The notes below the pieces were generated by a model, which saw only the letters and a list, made by a program, of their open reading frames with translations, was not told the origin of the DNA and ran no database searches. From the NCBI GenBank assembly GCA_029974985.1, contig JARKQC010000269.1, positions 1 to 64,000 on the forward strand: a stretch of 64,000 nucleotides of DNA, written 5' to 3'. The position numbers were made by a program, and so were the translations under genes. Position 1 is the first letter of the stretch; every line of letters begins with the position of its first letter. The DNA comes from Bacteroidota bacterium (GTDB lineage Bacteria; Bacteroidota; Ignavibacteria; Kapaibacteriales; UBA2268). Below are positions 38,460-47,573 of the stretch, piece after piece.

Positions 38460-39398
38460 TTATGAATAATATTTTGCTAAAACAGCCGCCCCATAAATTC
38501 CCGTATCTTCTAAGAATTTAGCAGGAATAACATTAACGCGATTTTTTATCGAGGGCAGAGATTTTTCTACTAAAGTTTTTTGAATATTTTCTAATAAAAT
38601 GCTTGATTTTGATATACCACCACCAATAATAAAATTAGGAATATCTAATATATTTGCAATATTGACAAGTGCGACCCCAATTCTATTGCCCGTTATTTCT
38701 AAAATTTTTCTACAAGCTAAATCACCATTTTGAGCTAAAATAGAAATATCTTTTACATCATATTCGTTTATATTATTAAGTGAAGAGTAGGGGAAATGGG
38801 TTAATATTTCTTTTGCGAGATTTAAAATACCAAGTCGCCCTGATAACACTTCGATAGTACCTTTTCTATAATCTCGCACATCATAATTAGAATTATTATA
38901 ATCAATAATTATATGACCAATTTCGCCAGCCCCGCCCGAACTACCGTTAAGTAATTTCCCTTCATAAATAATCGCACCACCAATACCAGTTCCAAGAGTA
39001 ACATATACAAAATAATCAAGATTTTGCCCATTACCAATATGAAGTTCTGCGAGTGCCGCTACATTAGCATCATTTTGAACGATAAAAGGCAAATTGATTT
39101 GCTCACAAATAATCTTTTTAATAGGAAAATTAATAATTCCAGTCATATTAGGTGCAACAATAATTACATTATCACTACTAACGACACCCGGAACACCACA
39201 AGCAATAGAAGAAATTGTTGGAAATTCTTCTATTGCAGAATTATATGTTTTTATTAAATTTTCTATTAAAAAATCTGGAAAATCGTTTGTATAAACTATA
39301 TCATAATACGGAATATAATATTTTTTTTTCAAAATAAGGTTGTCATCAAAAACAGCAGCTTTTATGCTTGTCCCACCAACATCAAAAGAAAGATACAT
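38460..39398 (-). CDS. ROK family sugar kinase lacking the zinc motif
   Basis: A 312-residue ROK protein: ATP-binding DVGGTSIKAAVFD (residues 6-18), QNDANVAALAE with the catalytic Asp, and LGTGIGGAII. The GEIGH motif is present, but the CXCGXXGC zinc cluster that usually follows is absent; this segment reads DYRKGTIEVLSG instead. Family members are glucokinases, other hexose or N-acetylsugar kinases, or repressors. There is no N-terminal helix-turn-helix, so it should be a kinase, probably for glucose. Its ATG overlaps the ftsB-like stop (TAATG). Confidence 0.85.
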   Translation of the reverse strand: MYLSFDVGGTSIKAAVFDDNLILKKKYYIPYYDIVYTNDFPDFLIENLIKTYNSAIEEFPTISSIACGVPGVVSSDNVIIVAPNMTGIINFPIKKIICEQINLPFIVQNDANVAALAELHIGNGQNLDYFVYVTLGTGIGGAIIYEGKLLNGSSGGAGEIGHIIIDYNNSNYDVRDYRKGTIEVLSGRLGILNLAKEILTHFPYSSLNNINEYDVKDISILAQNGDLACRKILEITGNRIGVALVNIANILDIPNFIIGGGISKSSILLENIQKTLVEKSLPSIKNRVNVIPAKFLEDTGIYGAAVLAKYYS

Positions 39399-39709
39399 TA
39401 TTTATTTTCCTTAGGTAAATAATAGACTTCCTCGTTTTTACGCTTCATACCATATTTTTCTCTTGCAATTCTTTCGATTGTGGCAGGGTCGTTTTTTAGT
39501 AATTCAATTTGATTTTTTAAAGAATCAGAAGTTTTTATTTTTGCTTCAATTTCTTTTTTTAGAGTAATTTTTTTGTATTCAAGTTTAAATCTATTTAATA
39601 AACCATAATCAGAAAATATAATTATGGTTGCAAAAATAATAATAACTGAAACGCCGAGTATAATTACGCGGCGTCTCGGATTATTAACATTATTTGTAAC
39701 TTCGTTCAT
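39398..39709 (-). CDS. FtsB/DivIC family septum formation initiator
   Basis: A 103-residue bitopic protein: a short basic N terminus (NNPRRR), one transmembrane helix (about 14-31), then a coiled coil (about 42-75) and the diagnostic NDPATIERIAREKYGMKRKNEEVYYL ending of FtsB/DivIC. Partners in the family are FtsL and FtsQ, together recruiting the septal peptidoglycan machinery. It is tightly sandwiched between gcvPA and the ROK gene, with TAATG overlaps on both sides, so its expression is coupled to metabolic genes. Confidence 0.88.
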   Translation of the reverse strand: MNEVTNNVNNPRRRVIILGVSVIIIFATIIIFSDYGLLNRFKLEYKKITLKKEIEAKIKTSDSLKNQIELLKNDPATIERIAREKYGMKRKNEEVYYLPKENK

Positions 39710-41049
39710 TAATTAGAAAAACTTTTTAAAAATTTAGTAAAAGAATCCATTTCTTCTTTTGTTCTTTTTTCTGTTACAGCTATTAATAATGTGTTTTTAC
39801 CATTGTTATAAGCACTAATATCAAAACCAGCAATAAATCCATTCTCTAATGCTTTGTTTAAAATATCTTTAACTGGTACGGGCGTTACTATAGCAAATTC
39901 ATTAAAAAATGGTTTATCATTTAACAATTCATAACCTTTAATTTCAGAAATTTTATCAGCTAAATAATGTGCTTTTTGGAAAGATTGAGTTGCAACATCT
40001 TTAATACCTTGTTTACCCATAGTTTCCATATATACAGTTGCCGCAAGCATATACAAACCTTGATTTGTACATATATTCGAAGTTGCTTTTTCACGTTTAA
40101 TCTGTTGCTCCCGAGTTTGAAGAGTAAGTACAAAACAGCGTTTACCATCTAAATCCTCAGTAACCCCCGATAAACGTCCGGGAATTTTACGTATAAATTC
40201 ATTCTTACAAGCAAATATCCCAAGATAAGGACCTCCAAAATTCAATGATATACCAAGAGGCTGGCCTTCTCCAATAACAACATCAGCATTATAATTGCCA
40301 GGTGGCTCTATTAATCCAAGTGATAAAGGATTTACAGATACAATAAATAAAGCTTTTTTAGAATGTGCAATTTTTTCTATTTCATAAACATCTTCGAGAT
40401 TTCCAAAAAAGTTTGGCATCTGAACGATAACGCCAGCAGTATTATCATTTATATAGTTTTTTAATTCATCAATATTAGCTGTACCATCGGTATTAATAAA
40501 CTCTTTAAAAGTGTAATTTCGACCAGCAGTTGTAGTTTTAGCAGTAGCTAAATAATTTGGATTTATAGTTCCAGCAATCAAAAATTCAGTTTTTTTATTA
40601 TGAGCATGAGTCATAAAACACGCTTCTGCTAAACCGCTACCTGCGTCATATAAAGAAGCATTCGATACGTCCATTCCTGTTAATTCACAAATCATAGTTT
40701 GAAATTCATACATAGCTTGTAAAGTACCTTGCGAAACTTCAGCTTGATAGGGCGTATAAGCAGTTTTAAATTCTGGTTTGCTCAACACAGCACCAACAAT
40801 CGAAGGTATATAGTGGTCATAAGCACCAGCACCAAGAAAACAAGTATGCGAATCAGTACTAATATTCTTATTTGAATAATTTTTTAATAATGATAATACT
40901 TCATATTCAGATAAAGCCTTTGGTAAGTTTAATGGTTTAGTAAGTTTAACCTGTTTAGGAATATTTGTTAATAAATCATCAATACTTTCGACACCAATAG
41001 CATCGAGCATTTTTTTTCTTTCATCATCAGTATTTGGGACAAAATTCAT
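39709..41049 (-). CDS. gcvPA: glycine dehydrogenase (decarboxylating) subunit 1
   Basis: A 446-residue N-terminal-half subunit of the two-subunit P-protein of the glycine cleavage system. It begins VPNTDDERKKMLDAIGV and carries FLGAGAYDHYIPSIV, TPYQAEVSQGTLQAMYEFQTMI, NASLYDAGSG and GEGQPLGISLNFGGPYLG. The complex decarboxylates glycine and passes the aminomethyl group to lipoylated GcvH. The PLP lysine lies on subunit 2 (GcvPB), which is not adjacent and not in the window. It heads the operon with ftsB, ROK, ridA and DUF5683. Confidence 0.95.
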   Translation of the reverse strand: MNFVPNTDDERKKMLDAIGVESIDDLLTNIPKQVKLTKPLNLPKALSEYEVLSLLKNYSNKNISTDSHTCFLGAGAYDHYIPSIVGAVLSKPEFKTAYTPYQAEVSQGTLQAMYEFQTMICELTGMDVSNASLYDAGSGLAEACFMTHAHNKKTEFLIAGTINPNYLATAKTTTAGRNYTFKEFINTDGTANIDELKNYINDNTAGVIVQMPNFFGNLEDVYEIEKIAHSKKALFIVSVNPLSLGLIEPPGNYNADVVIGEGQPLGISLNFGGPYLGIFACKNEFIRKIPGRLSGVTEDLDGKRCFVLTLQTREQQIKREKATSNICTNQGLYMLAATVYMETMGKQGIKDVATQSFQKAHYLADKISEIKGYELLNDKPFFNEFAIVTPVPVKDILNKALENGFIAGFDISAYNNGKNTLLIAVTEKRTKEEMDSFTKFLKSFSN

Positions 41050-41209
41050 TATTTCTCCTATCTATAAAAAGATTTTTTCTAAATGTAAGAATTATAGAAT
41101 ACAAAATTACTCTATTTATTACTAATCTCAAAAGAATTGAAATATTTTTTGTTATAAAATGAAATTTTAAATTTTAAACTAATTAAAATTTCATAATATA
41201 CTTAAAATA

Positions 41210-41752
41210 TCAAGCTAAAATTTCGTAAATAGGACCACTATGAGTTAAGGTACTCGAAACTAAATTAATTTTATATTTCTGTTGTTTACCAATATAAAAT
41301 TCTTTATTTTGCTCAAATACATCAAAAAAATTCTCTTCAAATTTTTTGATTCTTAATAACGTAACATGTGGCATAAATTTTTGTTTTTCTTTTGGAAAAC
41401 CATATTTAACAAGTCTATTTTCGATTTCTTTAAAATTATTAAAAACAGATTTGTCAGCGTTATAAATACTCGAATACAACACTTGAGGTTTAATTCTTGA
41501 TTTAAGAAGACCTAATTTATTGAATTTAATTATCGAAGGATACTCTGTAAACAAATCCTTCATTAAATCAATAATTTCGGGAATTTTATTAATTTCTACA
41601 TTACCCAAAAATTTGTAAGTAAAATGTAAATTATTTAAATCAGACCATTTACCACTCGAAGAATTAGCAAAAATATTCTGAATATCTGATATGTGCCTTG
41701 CAAATAAATATTCAGCCACAAAACTTGCAATAAATAATCTTTTGGTTTCCAT
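41210..41752 (-). CDS. thpR: RNA 2',3'-cyclic phosphodiesterase (2H family, ThpR/LigT-like)
   Basis: A 180-residue 2H phosphoesterase with both signature histidine motifs: HFTY (about residue 43) and HVTL (about residue 129). RLFIAS opens the protein, as is usual in this family. The enzymes open 2',3'-cyclic phosphates on RNA ends and can make 2'-5' linkages in vitro. The ATG at 41752 is chosen over a TTG four codons upstream. It stands alone on the minus strand, ahead of the gcvPA operon by 160 bp. Confidence 0.88.
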   Translation of the reverse strand: METKRLFIASFVAEYLFARHISDIQNIFANSSSGKWSDLNNLHFTYKFLGNVEINKIPEIIDLMKDLFTEYPSIIKFNKLGLLKSRIKPQVLYSSIYNADKSVFNNFKEIENRLVKYGFPKEKQKFMPHVTLLRIKKFEENFFDVFEQNKEFYIGKQQKYKINLVSSTLTHSGPIYEILA

Positions 41753-42019
41753 TTTAATACTCAATTTAATTTTATAATTTTATAACAGAAATTTTATACA
41801 AAATTAATTAAAATAATTTCAATTATAATAATTTTATATAATTATTTGATTTATTATTATAAAAACATTGAAATATGTTACTTATAATTATATATAAAGG
41901 TAAATAGAATTGTACAAATATTGATTATACGTATTTTAAACAAGAATTTTAAATAATCTTATATATGAATTTTGTATTTTTGAATATTAATAAATTGTTA
42001 TACAAAAAGAAATTTTAAT

Positions 42020-43363
42020 ATGGCATATAATATTGGAGTTATAGGAACTGGTTACGTTGGAGTAGTAACGGGGACTTGTTTTGCCGCAAACGGTAATAAT
42101 GTGTATTGCGTAGATATTGATGATAATAAAATTAATAAACTCAAAAATGGCATTAGCCCTATTTACGAACCTGGACTTGATTTGCTCCTCGAAAGTAATA
42201 TAAAAGATGAAAGACTATTTTTTACTACTGATTTAAGTCTCGCAGTAAATAATTGTAATATAATATTTTTATGTCTGCCAACACCACCAAACGAAGACGG
42301 CTCCGCTGATTTGAAACACGTTGAAAAAGTTGTTCAAGATATTGCAAAACTTATGAATAATTCAGATCCACAAGCTGAAAAAATAATTGTTAATAAAAGC
42401 ACTGTTCCTGTTGGAACAGCAAGTAGAGTAAAAGAAATATTTGATAAAATAATCGAAAATAATAATATTAGGGTAGTATCTAATCCCGAATTTTTGCGTG
42501 AAGGTTTTGCAATTGAAGATGCGATGCGACCTGATAGAATAGTAATTGGTACTTTGGATGAAAAAGCGGCAGAATTAATGAAAGATTTATATAAACCATT
42601 TGTTAGAAGTGGAAATCCAATTTATATTATGGATGAAAAAAGTGCAGAAGTTACAAAATATGCTGCAAACGCATTTTTAGCTACAAAAATATCATTTATG
42701 AATGATTTGTCTCAATATTGTGAGAAAGTAGGGGCAGATATTGATAATATTCGTCTTGGAATAGGTTCGGATAGCAGAATTGGAAAGCGTTTTCTTTTTG
42801 CTGGCGTTGGTTATGGCGGCTCGTGTTTTCCAAAAGATGTTAGAGCAATAATGAACTCAGCAAAAACTCATGGGACACCATTAAAAATTGTCGAAGCAAC
42901 TCATCAAGTAAACGAAAATCAAATATTGAGATTTGCTAATACTATAATTGATAAATTCTCAAATAATATTAAAGGTCGAAAATTTGCTATTTGGGGTTTG
43001 GCTTTTAAGCCAAATACCGATGATACACGTGAAGCACCAGCATTTAAAATTATCCAAAAATTATTAGAAAATGAGTGTCAAATTAGCGTATATGACCCCG
43101 AAGCTGTGGATAATACTAAATTAATGTTCTCTGATAAAATTTATTATGCAAAAAATATGTATGATTGTTTAAATAATGCAGATGCATTAATAATTGTTAC
43201 AGAATGGACAATATTTAGAAATCCCGATTTTATTAAAATGCATAATTTATTGCAAAATCCAATAATTTTTGATGGACGAAACTTATTTACACTCGAAGAA
43301 ATGCAAAATCATGGTTTTGAATATTATAGTATAGGTAGAAAACAAGTTACTAATAATTATTAA
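42020..43363 (+). CDS. UDP-glucose 6-dehydrogenase
   Basis: A 447-residue nucleotide-sugar dehydrogenase that oxidises UDP-glucose (or a related UDP-sugar) to the uronate with two NAD. The N-terminal Rossmann fold is IGVIGTGYVGVVTGTCFA. The central domain has NPEFLREGFAIED, AAELMKDLY, EVTKYAANAFLATKISFMND, and the catalytic Cys269 in GYGGSCFPKD. The C-terminal UDP-binding domain has GLAFKPNTDDTREAPA. The product usually feeds capsule or exopolysaccharide synthesis; no glycosyltransferase is adjacent. It precedes the flagellar genes by 230 bp, so a shared transcript is uncertain. Confidence 0.94.
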   Translation: MAYNIGVIGTGYVGVVTGTCFAANGNNVYCVDIDDNKINKLKNGISPIYEPGLDLLLESNIKDERLFFTTDLSLAVNNCNIIFLCLPTPPNEDGSADLKHVEKVVQDIAKLMNNSDPQAEKIIVNKSTVPVGTASRVKEIFDKIIENNNIRVVSNPEFLREGFAIEDAMRPDRIVIGTLDEKAAELMKDLYKPFVRSGNPIYIMDEKSAEVTKYAANAFLATKISFMNDLSQYCEKVGADIDNIRLGIGSDSRIGKRFLFAGVGYGGSCFPKDVRAIMNSAKTHGTPLKIVEATHQVNENQILRFANTIIDKFSNNIKGRKFAIWGLAFKPNTDDTREAPAFKIIQKLLENECQISVYDPEAVDNTKLMFSDKIYYAKNMYDCLNNADALIIVTEWTIFRNPDFIKMHNLLQNPIIFDGRNLFTLEEMQNHGFEYYSIGRKQVTNNY

Positions 43364-43593
43364 TGTATAATATTAGCCACTTTGTGAATTTTATTTTTGT
43401 ATATTTATAACCATTTACAATATTATTCTTGATAAATCTTAATTATATTTGGAATATAAAATCGAAAATTCATTGGAATTACAATAAATTAGTGATAATT
43501 AAATAATTATAATTAATATTGGCACGTTTTTAAATAGTATTTTTTAAACTTCTTTTTTAGAAGTCAAAATTATTTTATGGGGATTTAATATTT

Positions 43594-44151
43594 ATGGCAG
43601 ATGAAACAAATATAGAATCTGAAAAATCTAAGAAAAAAGGTCTTTCGATGCCCATTATTATTGCAATTATTGCTTCTGGAGTGATATTATTAGTAGTTGT
43701 AATAATTTTTGTCATTAGTATAATGTTTAACAATATGAAAGATTCTATTATCGAAAGCTCTGGTCAATCTAAAGAGAAAACAGTGGAAAAAGCAGAACCA
43801 AAAGCTGAGTCATTAGATAAATTTGAATATCTCGAAACAGGTAGAATAACAACAAATCCGCTTGCAAGTTCTCAATTTGTGGTGCTAAATCTTGGTATAT
43901 TTTATTCACCATTAAAAAATAATAATAAAGAAGAAAAAGCAGAAGCAAGCGATCCTCAATTGAAAACACAAAGATTAAATGCATTAATTAAGCATAATGT
44001 AAATTCACAAGTTGGCGATATGGACGTTATGGCTTTTCAGATACCACGAGATTCACTTGCTGTAAAATTTAAACAAAAACTCGAACCAGCCTTTAAAATG
44101 GAAGGTTATAGAATAAAAGAAGTAATAATAATAGAATTTATAATTCAATAA
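43594..44151 (+). CDS. fliL: flagellar basal body-associated protein FliL
   Basis: A 185-residue single-pass inner-membrane protein: a short cytoplasmic tail rich in Lys/Glu, a strong transmembrane helix (about residues 19-45), a charged linker, then a periplasmic domain with the stomatin-like FliL pattern (GRITTNPLASSQFVVLNLGIFY... and a VKEVIIIEFIIQ-like end). FliL rings surround stator units and tune torque in other bacteria. It heads fliL-fliM-fliN-fliO, with 11 nt to fliM, so one operon. The sequence is divergent, but the context is decisive. Confidence 0.85.
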   Translation: MADETNIESEKSKKKGLSMPIIIAIIASGVILLVVVIIFVISIMFNNMKDSIIESSGQSKEKTVEKAEPKAESLDKFEYLETGRITTNPLASSQFVVLNLGIFYSPLKNNNKEEKAEASDPQLKTQRLNALIKHNVNSQVGDMDVMAFQIPRDSLAVKFKQKLEPAFKMEGYRIKEVIIIEFIIQ

Positions 44152-44162
44152 TTAATTTAATA

Positions 44163-45209
44163 ATGGCTGATATTTTATCACAAAACGAAATTGATAGCCT
44201 GCTCTCTGATATGAGTAGCGGTAGGGTTGATGTTGAAGATGTTGTTACTGGTAAATACTCTTCTACAAAAACTGATGTTTTTAATTATGATTTTAGAAGA
44301 CCTAATAGAATATCTAAAAATCAAATAAGAACTCTACAATCTATTCATGATAATTTCTGCGAAGTATTTGGATATTATCTTGTTTCTAAATTACAAACGT
44401 TAGTTTCATTTAGTGTAACATCTGTTGACCAGCTGTTTTATTCAGAATTTATTTTATCAGTATCAAATCCAAGTTGTATATATATTTTTGATATTCTCGG
44501 AACCGATGGCAATGGAATATTAGAAATTAGCCCTGAACTTGCTCTTACATTAGTAGATTTGTTACTCGGTGGGAATGCAGATACTATACCAAAACCAAGA
44601 ACAATTACTCCGATAGAACAGTCTGTTATTAGAAATATAATTGAACACGCTTTGTCAGATTTAAGAAATTCCTGGAAATCTATCGCTGACTTAAATTTTA
44701 AATACTCACATCTCGAAGTTGAAGCAGATTTTGTGCAAATTGCACCTGCTTCTGAAATTGTAATTGTTATTTCTCTCGATGTAAAAATTGGAAATAATAA
44801 TAATCATTTTATGATGAATTTATGCTTTCCAACATTTGCACTCGAAGATGTTTTGGCTAAACTTAACCGCCAACAGTTAACAACAACTACTGTCAAACAA
44901 AATAGTGCGAGAATGGCTGAGAATCTAAATATTATTCAACAACAAATGGCAAATACATATTTATCAATAAAAGCAGAATTAGGGAAAACATCTTTGACAG
45001 TTGGCGAAATAATGGAGCTTAATGTTGGTGATATAATTAAATTAAATAAAAAAATTAATCAAGAAATTGAAATTATTATTGCTGGAAAAAGAAAACTCGC
45101 AGCAAGACCCGGCTCTATTTCTGGTAAAAAAGCCGTTAAAATTACTCGTCCATTAAAAGATGAGGATTTAATTGATGAAGATTTAACATTCAAGAATAAG
45201 GATTTTTGA
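44163..45209 (+). CDS. fliM: flagellar motor switch protein FliM
   Basis: A 348-residue C-ring protein. The N terminus [13 protein letters not shown] is the canonical CheY-P-binding peptide. The CheC-like middle domain has FDFRRP-like ([25 protein letters not shown]), [10 protein letters not shown] and [11 protein letters not shown]. The C-terminal SpoA domain ([24 protein letters not shown]) follows. It binds FliG and FliN and transmits the chemotaxis signal to switch rotation. It ends 1 nt before fliN. Confidence 0.96.
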   Translation: MADILSQNEIDSLLSDMSSGRVDVEDVVTGKYSSTKTDVFNYDFRRPNRISKNQIRTLQSIHDNFCEVFGYYLVSKLQTLVSFSVTSVDQLFYSEFILSVSNPSCIYIFDILGTDGNGILEISPELALTLVDLLLGGNADTIPKPRTITPIEQSVIRNIIEHALSDLRNSWKSIADLNFKYSHLEVEADFVQIAPASEIVIVISLDVKIGNNNNHFMMNLCFPTFALEDVLAKLNRQQLTTTTVKQNSARMAENLNIIQQQMANTYLSIKAELGKTSLTVGEIMELNVGDIIKLNKKINQEIEIIIAGKRKLAARPGSISGKKAVKITRPLKDEDLIDEDLTFKNKDF

Positions 45210-45210
45210 T

Positions 45211-45624
45211 ATGACAATGACACAAGACGAAATCGATGCTCTAATCGGAAGTGGTGATATTGATGATAATTTAGTTCAGAATACTACTGAAAATATTGAT
45301 TCAAAAGATTTAGAATCTGAACTAACAAATGCTGAAGTTATTGAGCATTTGCACACTCTCGACCCCAAACTTGAACTACTCTATGATTTACAACTTCCCG
45401 TTTCAATCGAATTAGGGCGCACTAATATGCTTATTAGAGATATTCTAAGATTAGGGCGAGGCTCTGTTGTCGAGTTTGATAAATTAGTTAGTGAACCAGT
45501 TGATGTGCTAATTAACGGAAAAAAAGTTGCCGAGGGCGAAGTTGTTGTGATAGATAAACATTTTGGTATTCGTATCACAACTTTGATAGACCCCGCTGAT
45601 AGAATTAAATCTATGAAAAAATAA
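45211..45624 (+). CDS. fliN: flagellar motor switch protein FliN with a FliM-type N-terminal motif
   Basis: A 137-residue C-ring protein. The C-terminal SpoA domain is typical FliN ([57 protein letters not shown]). Unusually, the N terminus reads [14 protein letters not shown], which resembles the EIDALL CheY-binding peptide of FliM and FliY. There is no CheC-like phosphatase domain between the two, so it is not a full FliY. It follows fliM by 1 nt and precedes fliO by 24 nt. Confidence 0.93.
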   Translation: MTMTQDEIDALIGSGDIDDNLVQNTTENIDSKDLESELTNAEVIEHLHTLDPKLELLYDLQLPVSIELGRTNMLIRDILRLGRGSVVEFDKLVSEPVDVLINGKKVAEGEVVVIDKHFGIRITTLIDPADRIKSMKK

Positions 45625-45648
45625 AAATTTAAGAAGGAAATATTTACT

Positions 45649-46014
45649 ATGGATAGTAGTATTTTAAATGCATTTTTTACACTTTTATTAATAGTTGCAT
45701 TAATTGGTTTTTTAACATTTATATTGAAGAAAACTACAAAAAATAAAAATTTTAAAGATGAATTTACAGAAATGAAAGTTCTATCTAAAATGGCTCTTAA
45801 TCAAAAAAATCATCTCTATATAGTTCAAATAGCTAATAAACGTTTACTTCTTGGTGTCTCGGAGAATAATATTAATACATTATCTGAATTCGATATTAAT
45901 CATTCTAATGAAAAAATCGAATTAAAACTTAATCAGAATAAAAAAATAACTTTAGAAGAAAGTCTATCTTTTAAATCATTTTTAAAATCCACTTTTTCAA
46001 ATCAAAAAAATTAA
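45649..46014 (+). CDS. fliO: FliO-like flagellar biosynthesis protein
   Basis: A 121-residue protein with one N-terminal transmembrane helix (about residues 5-25) and a small cytoplasmic domain containing the LLGVSENNINTLSEFD pattern. This corresponds to the FliO signature (a short strand-rich domain with L-LGV). FliO helps assemble the FliP-FliQ-FliR export gate. The sequence alone is weak; position right after fliN and the single-pass topology support the call. No fliP follows, which is unusual. Confidence 0.72.
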   Translation: MDSSILNAFFTLLLIVALIGFLTFILKKTTKNKNFKDEFTEMKVLSKMALNQKNHLYIVQIANKRLLLGVSENNINTLSEFDINHSNEKIELKLNQNKKITLEESLSFKSFLKSTFSNQKN

Positions 46015-46131
46015 TAATCAGAATTTTTGATTGTATATTAGTAAATTTTATACTTTTTTATTAAATCTATTAGTATTAAATTGCATTTATAATTGATGCA
46101 ATTTTTCTAATTATTTTTGTGATTTAACAAA

Positions 46132-47496
46132 TTGAAAGATGATAGAGGACATTGGGGATCCAAAATTGGATTCATTTTAGCGGCATCTGGTTCTGCAATT
46201 GGATTAGGTAATATTTGGAGATTCCCTTACATAACAGGAGAAAATGGGGGAGCCGCTTTTGTAATAGTTTATTTGATTTTTGTACTTTTATTAGGCTTAC
46301 CCTATATGCTCGCTGAATTTTCTCTCGGAAGAGCATTTCAATTAAATACAGTTGGTTCTATTGATAAAATTACAAATAAAAGTGCTTGGCGTTATGTTGG
46401 CATTTTGGGAATTATTACAAGCATAGGTATTTTATCTTTTTACGGGGTTATTTCTGGCTGGACCTTGGCCTATGTATTTAAAACATTATTTACAGAAGGG
46501 CAAGTTCTAATAAATGATTTCTCAAACTTTGTAAATAATCCATATTATGAAATTTTATTATATGCGATTTTTCTAATATTTACAGCTTTAATTGTTTACA
46601 AAGGAGTTGAAGCCGGGATAGAAAAATGGTGTAAAATACTTATGCCAATACTAATGGTTTTATTAATTGCTTTGATTATATATGCTAATCTTTTACCAAA
46701 TTCTGAACTTGGATTAAAATTTTATTTGATGCCAGATTTTGGAAAAATTAATTTTAAAACGATAGTTGCCGCTTTAGGTCAAGCATTCTTTTCTTTAAGT
46801 CTCGGAATAGGTTTAATGGTTACATTTGGTAGCTATTTGCCAAAATCAACTAATATGTTTTCTTCGGCTATTTATATTGTTTTTTTTGATGCATTAATAG
46901 CATTATTAGCCGGTTTTATAATATTTCCCGCTTTATTTTCTATGGGTGAAAACCCCGCTTCGGGACCATCATTAGTATTTATTATTTTCCCTAAGCTCTT
47001 TGCACAAATGCCATTTGGTAATATAGTTGGAGCTTTTTTCTTTGTATTATTATCAATTGCGGCACTTACCTCAACTGTTTCATTACTCGAAGTCCCAGTA
47101 TCATATTTTGTTGATGAGAAAAAAATTTCAAGGAAAAAAATTGTATGGATAATGACTATCGTGGTTTTTGTTATTGGTCTGCCGTCTGCTTTGTCGCAAG
47201 GAACTATTGATTTTTTTACAAATTTTGGGTTTATACCCGAATCATTGACCTCACAAGATTTCCTGAGCCAAATTAGCTTTATATTTGGCGACTTACTGCT
47301 AACAATAGGTGCTTTATTTTTAAGTATTTTTATCGGATGGATATGGGGCGCTCAAAAAGCGGCTGAAGAAATTAAAATATCGGGAGGAAAATTTTATAAA
47401 TTTGAAAAAATTTGGATTTTTTTGATAAAATATATTATTCCAATAATTGTTGTTTTAATTTTAATAAGTATTTTTAAAGTTACTGGAATTACATAA
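46132..47496 (+). CDS. sodium-dependent transporter, neurotransmitter:sodium symporter family
   Basis: A 454-residue LeuT-fold transporter. It begins RGHWGSKIGFILAASGSAIGLGNIWRFPYITGENGG, the unwound TM1 substrate/sodium site of the NSS family. About eleven hydrophobic helices follow, with LSLGIGLMVTFGSYL in TM6-7. These proteins import amino acids or related compounds with sodium; the substrate cannot be told. Translation appears to start at TTG (46132), because no in-frame ATG precedes the conserved block and a stop lies four codons upstream. It interrupts the expected continuation of the flagellar cluster. Confidence 0.92.
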   Translation: MKDDRGHWGSKIGFILAASGSAIGLGNIWRFPYITGENGGAAFVIVYLIFVLLLGLPYMLAEFSLGRAFQLNTVGSIDKITNKSAWRYVGILGIITSIGILSFYGVISGWTLAYVFKTLFTEGQVLINDFSNFVNNPYYEILLYAIFLIFTALIVYKGVEAGIEKWCKILMPILMVLLIALIIYANLLPNSELGLKFYLMPDFGKINFKTIVAALGQAFFSLSLGIGLMVTFGSYLPKSTNMFSSAIYIVFFDALIALLAGFIIFPALFSMGENPASGPSLVFIIFPKLFAQMPFGNIVGAFFFVLLSIAALTSTVSLLEVPVSYFVDEKKISRKKIVWIMTIVVFVIGLPSALSQGTIDFFTNFGFIPESLTSQDFLSQISFIFGDLLLTIGALFLSIFIGWIWGAQKAAEEIKISGGKFYKFEKIWIFLIKYIIPIIVVLILISIFKVTGIT

Positions 47497-47573
47497 ACTA
47501 AATAATTAATATTTTATAATTAATTATTTATGAAGAATTTGTTTTTTAAAACAATTTTACTTGGAGATATAAA

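Noticed and set aside
39024..39294. Plus-strand ORFs inside the ROK kinase gene
   Set aside because: They are antisense shadows of a well-supported gene with no domain or ribosome site.
41953..41982. TATTTTTG at 41975-41982 upstream of UDP-glucose dehydrogenase as a promoter
   Set aside because: The -7 element fits, but I found no TTG at the expected -33 spacing, so it may be chance in AT-rich DNA.
46015..46131. Possible fliP remnant between fliO and the symporter
   Set aside because: The gap is short, AT-rich and has no open frame with FliP-like residues.
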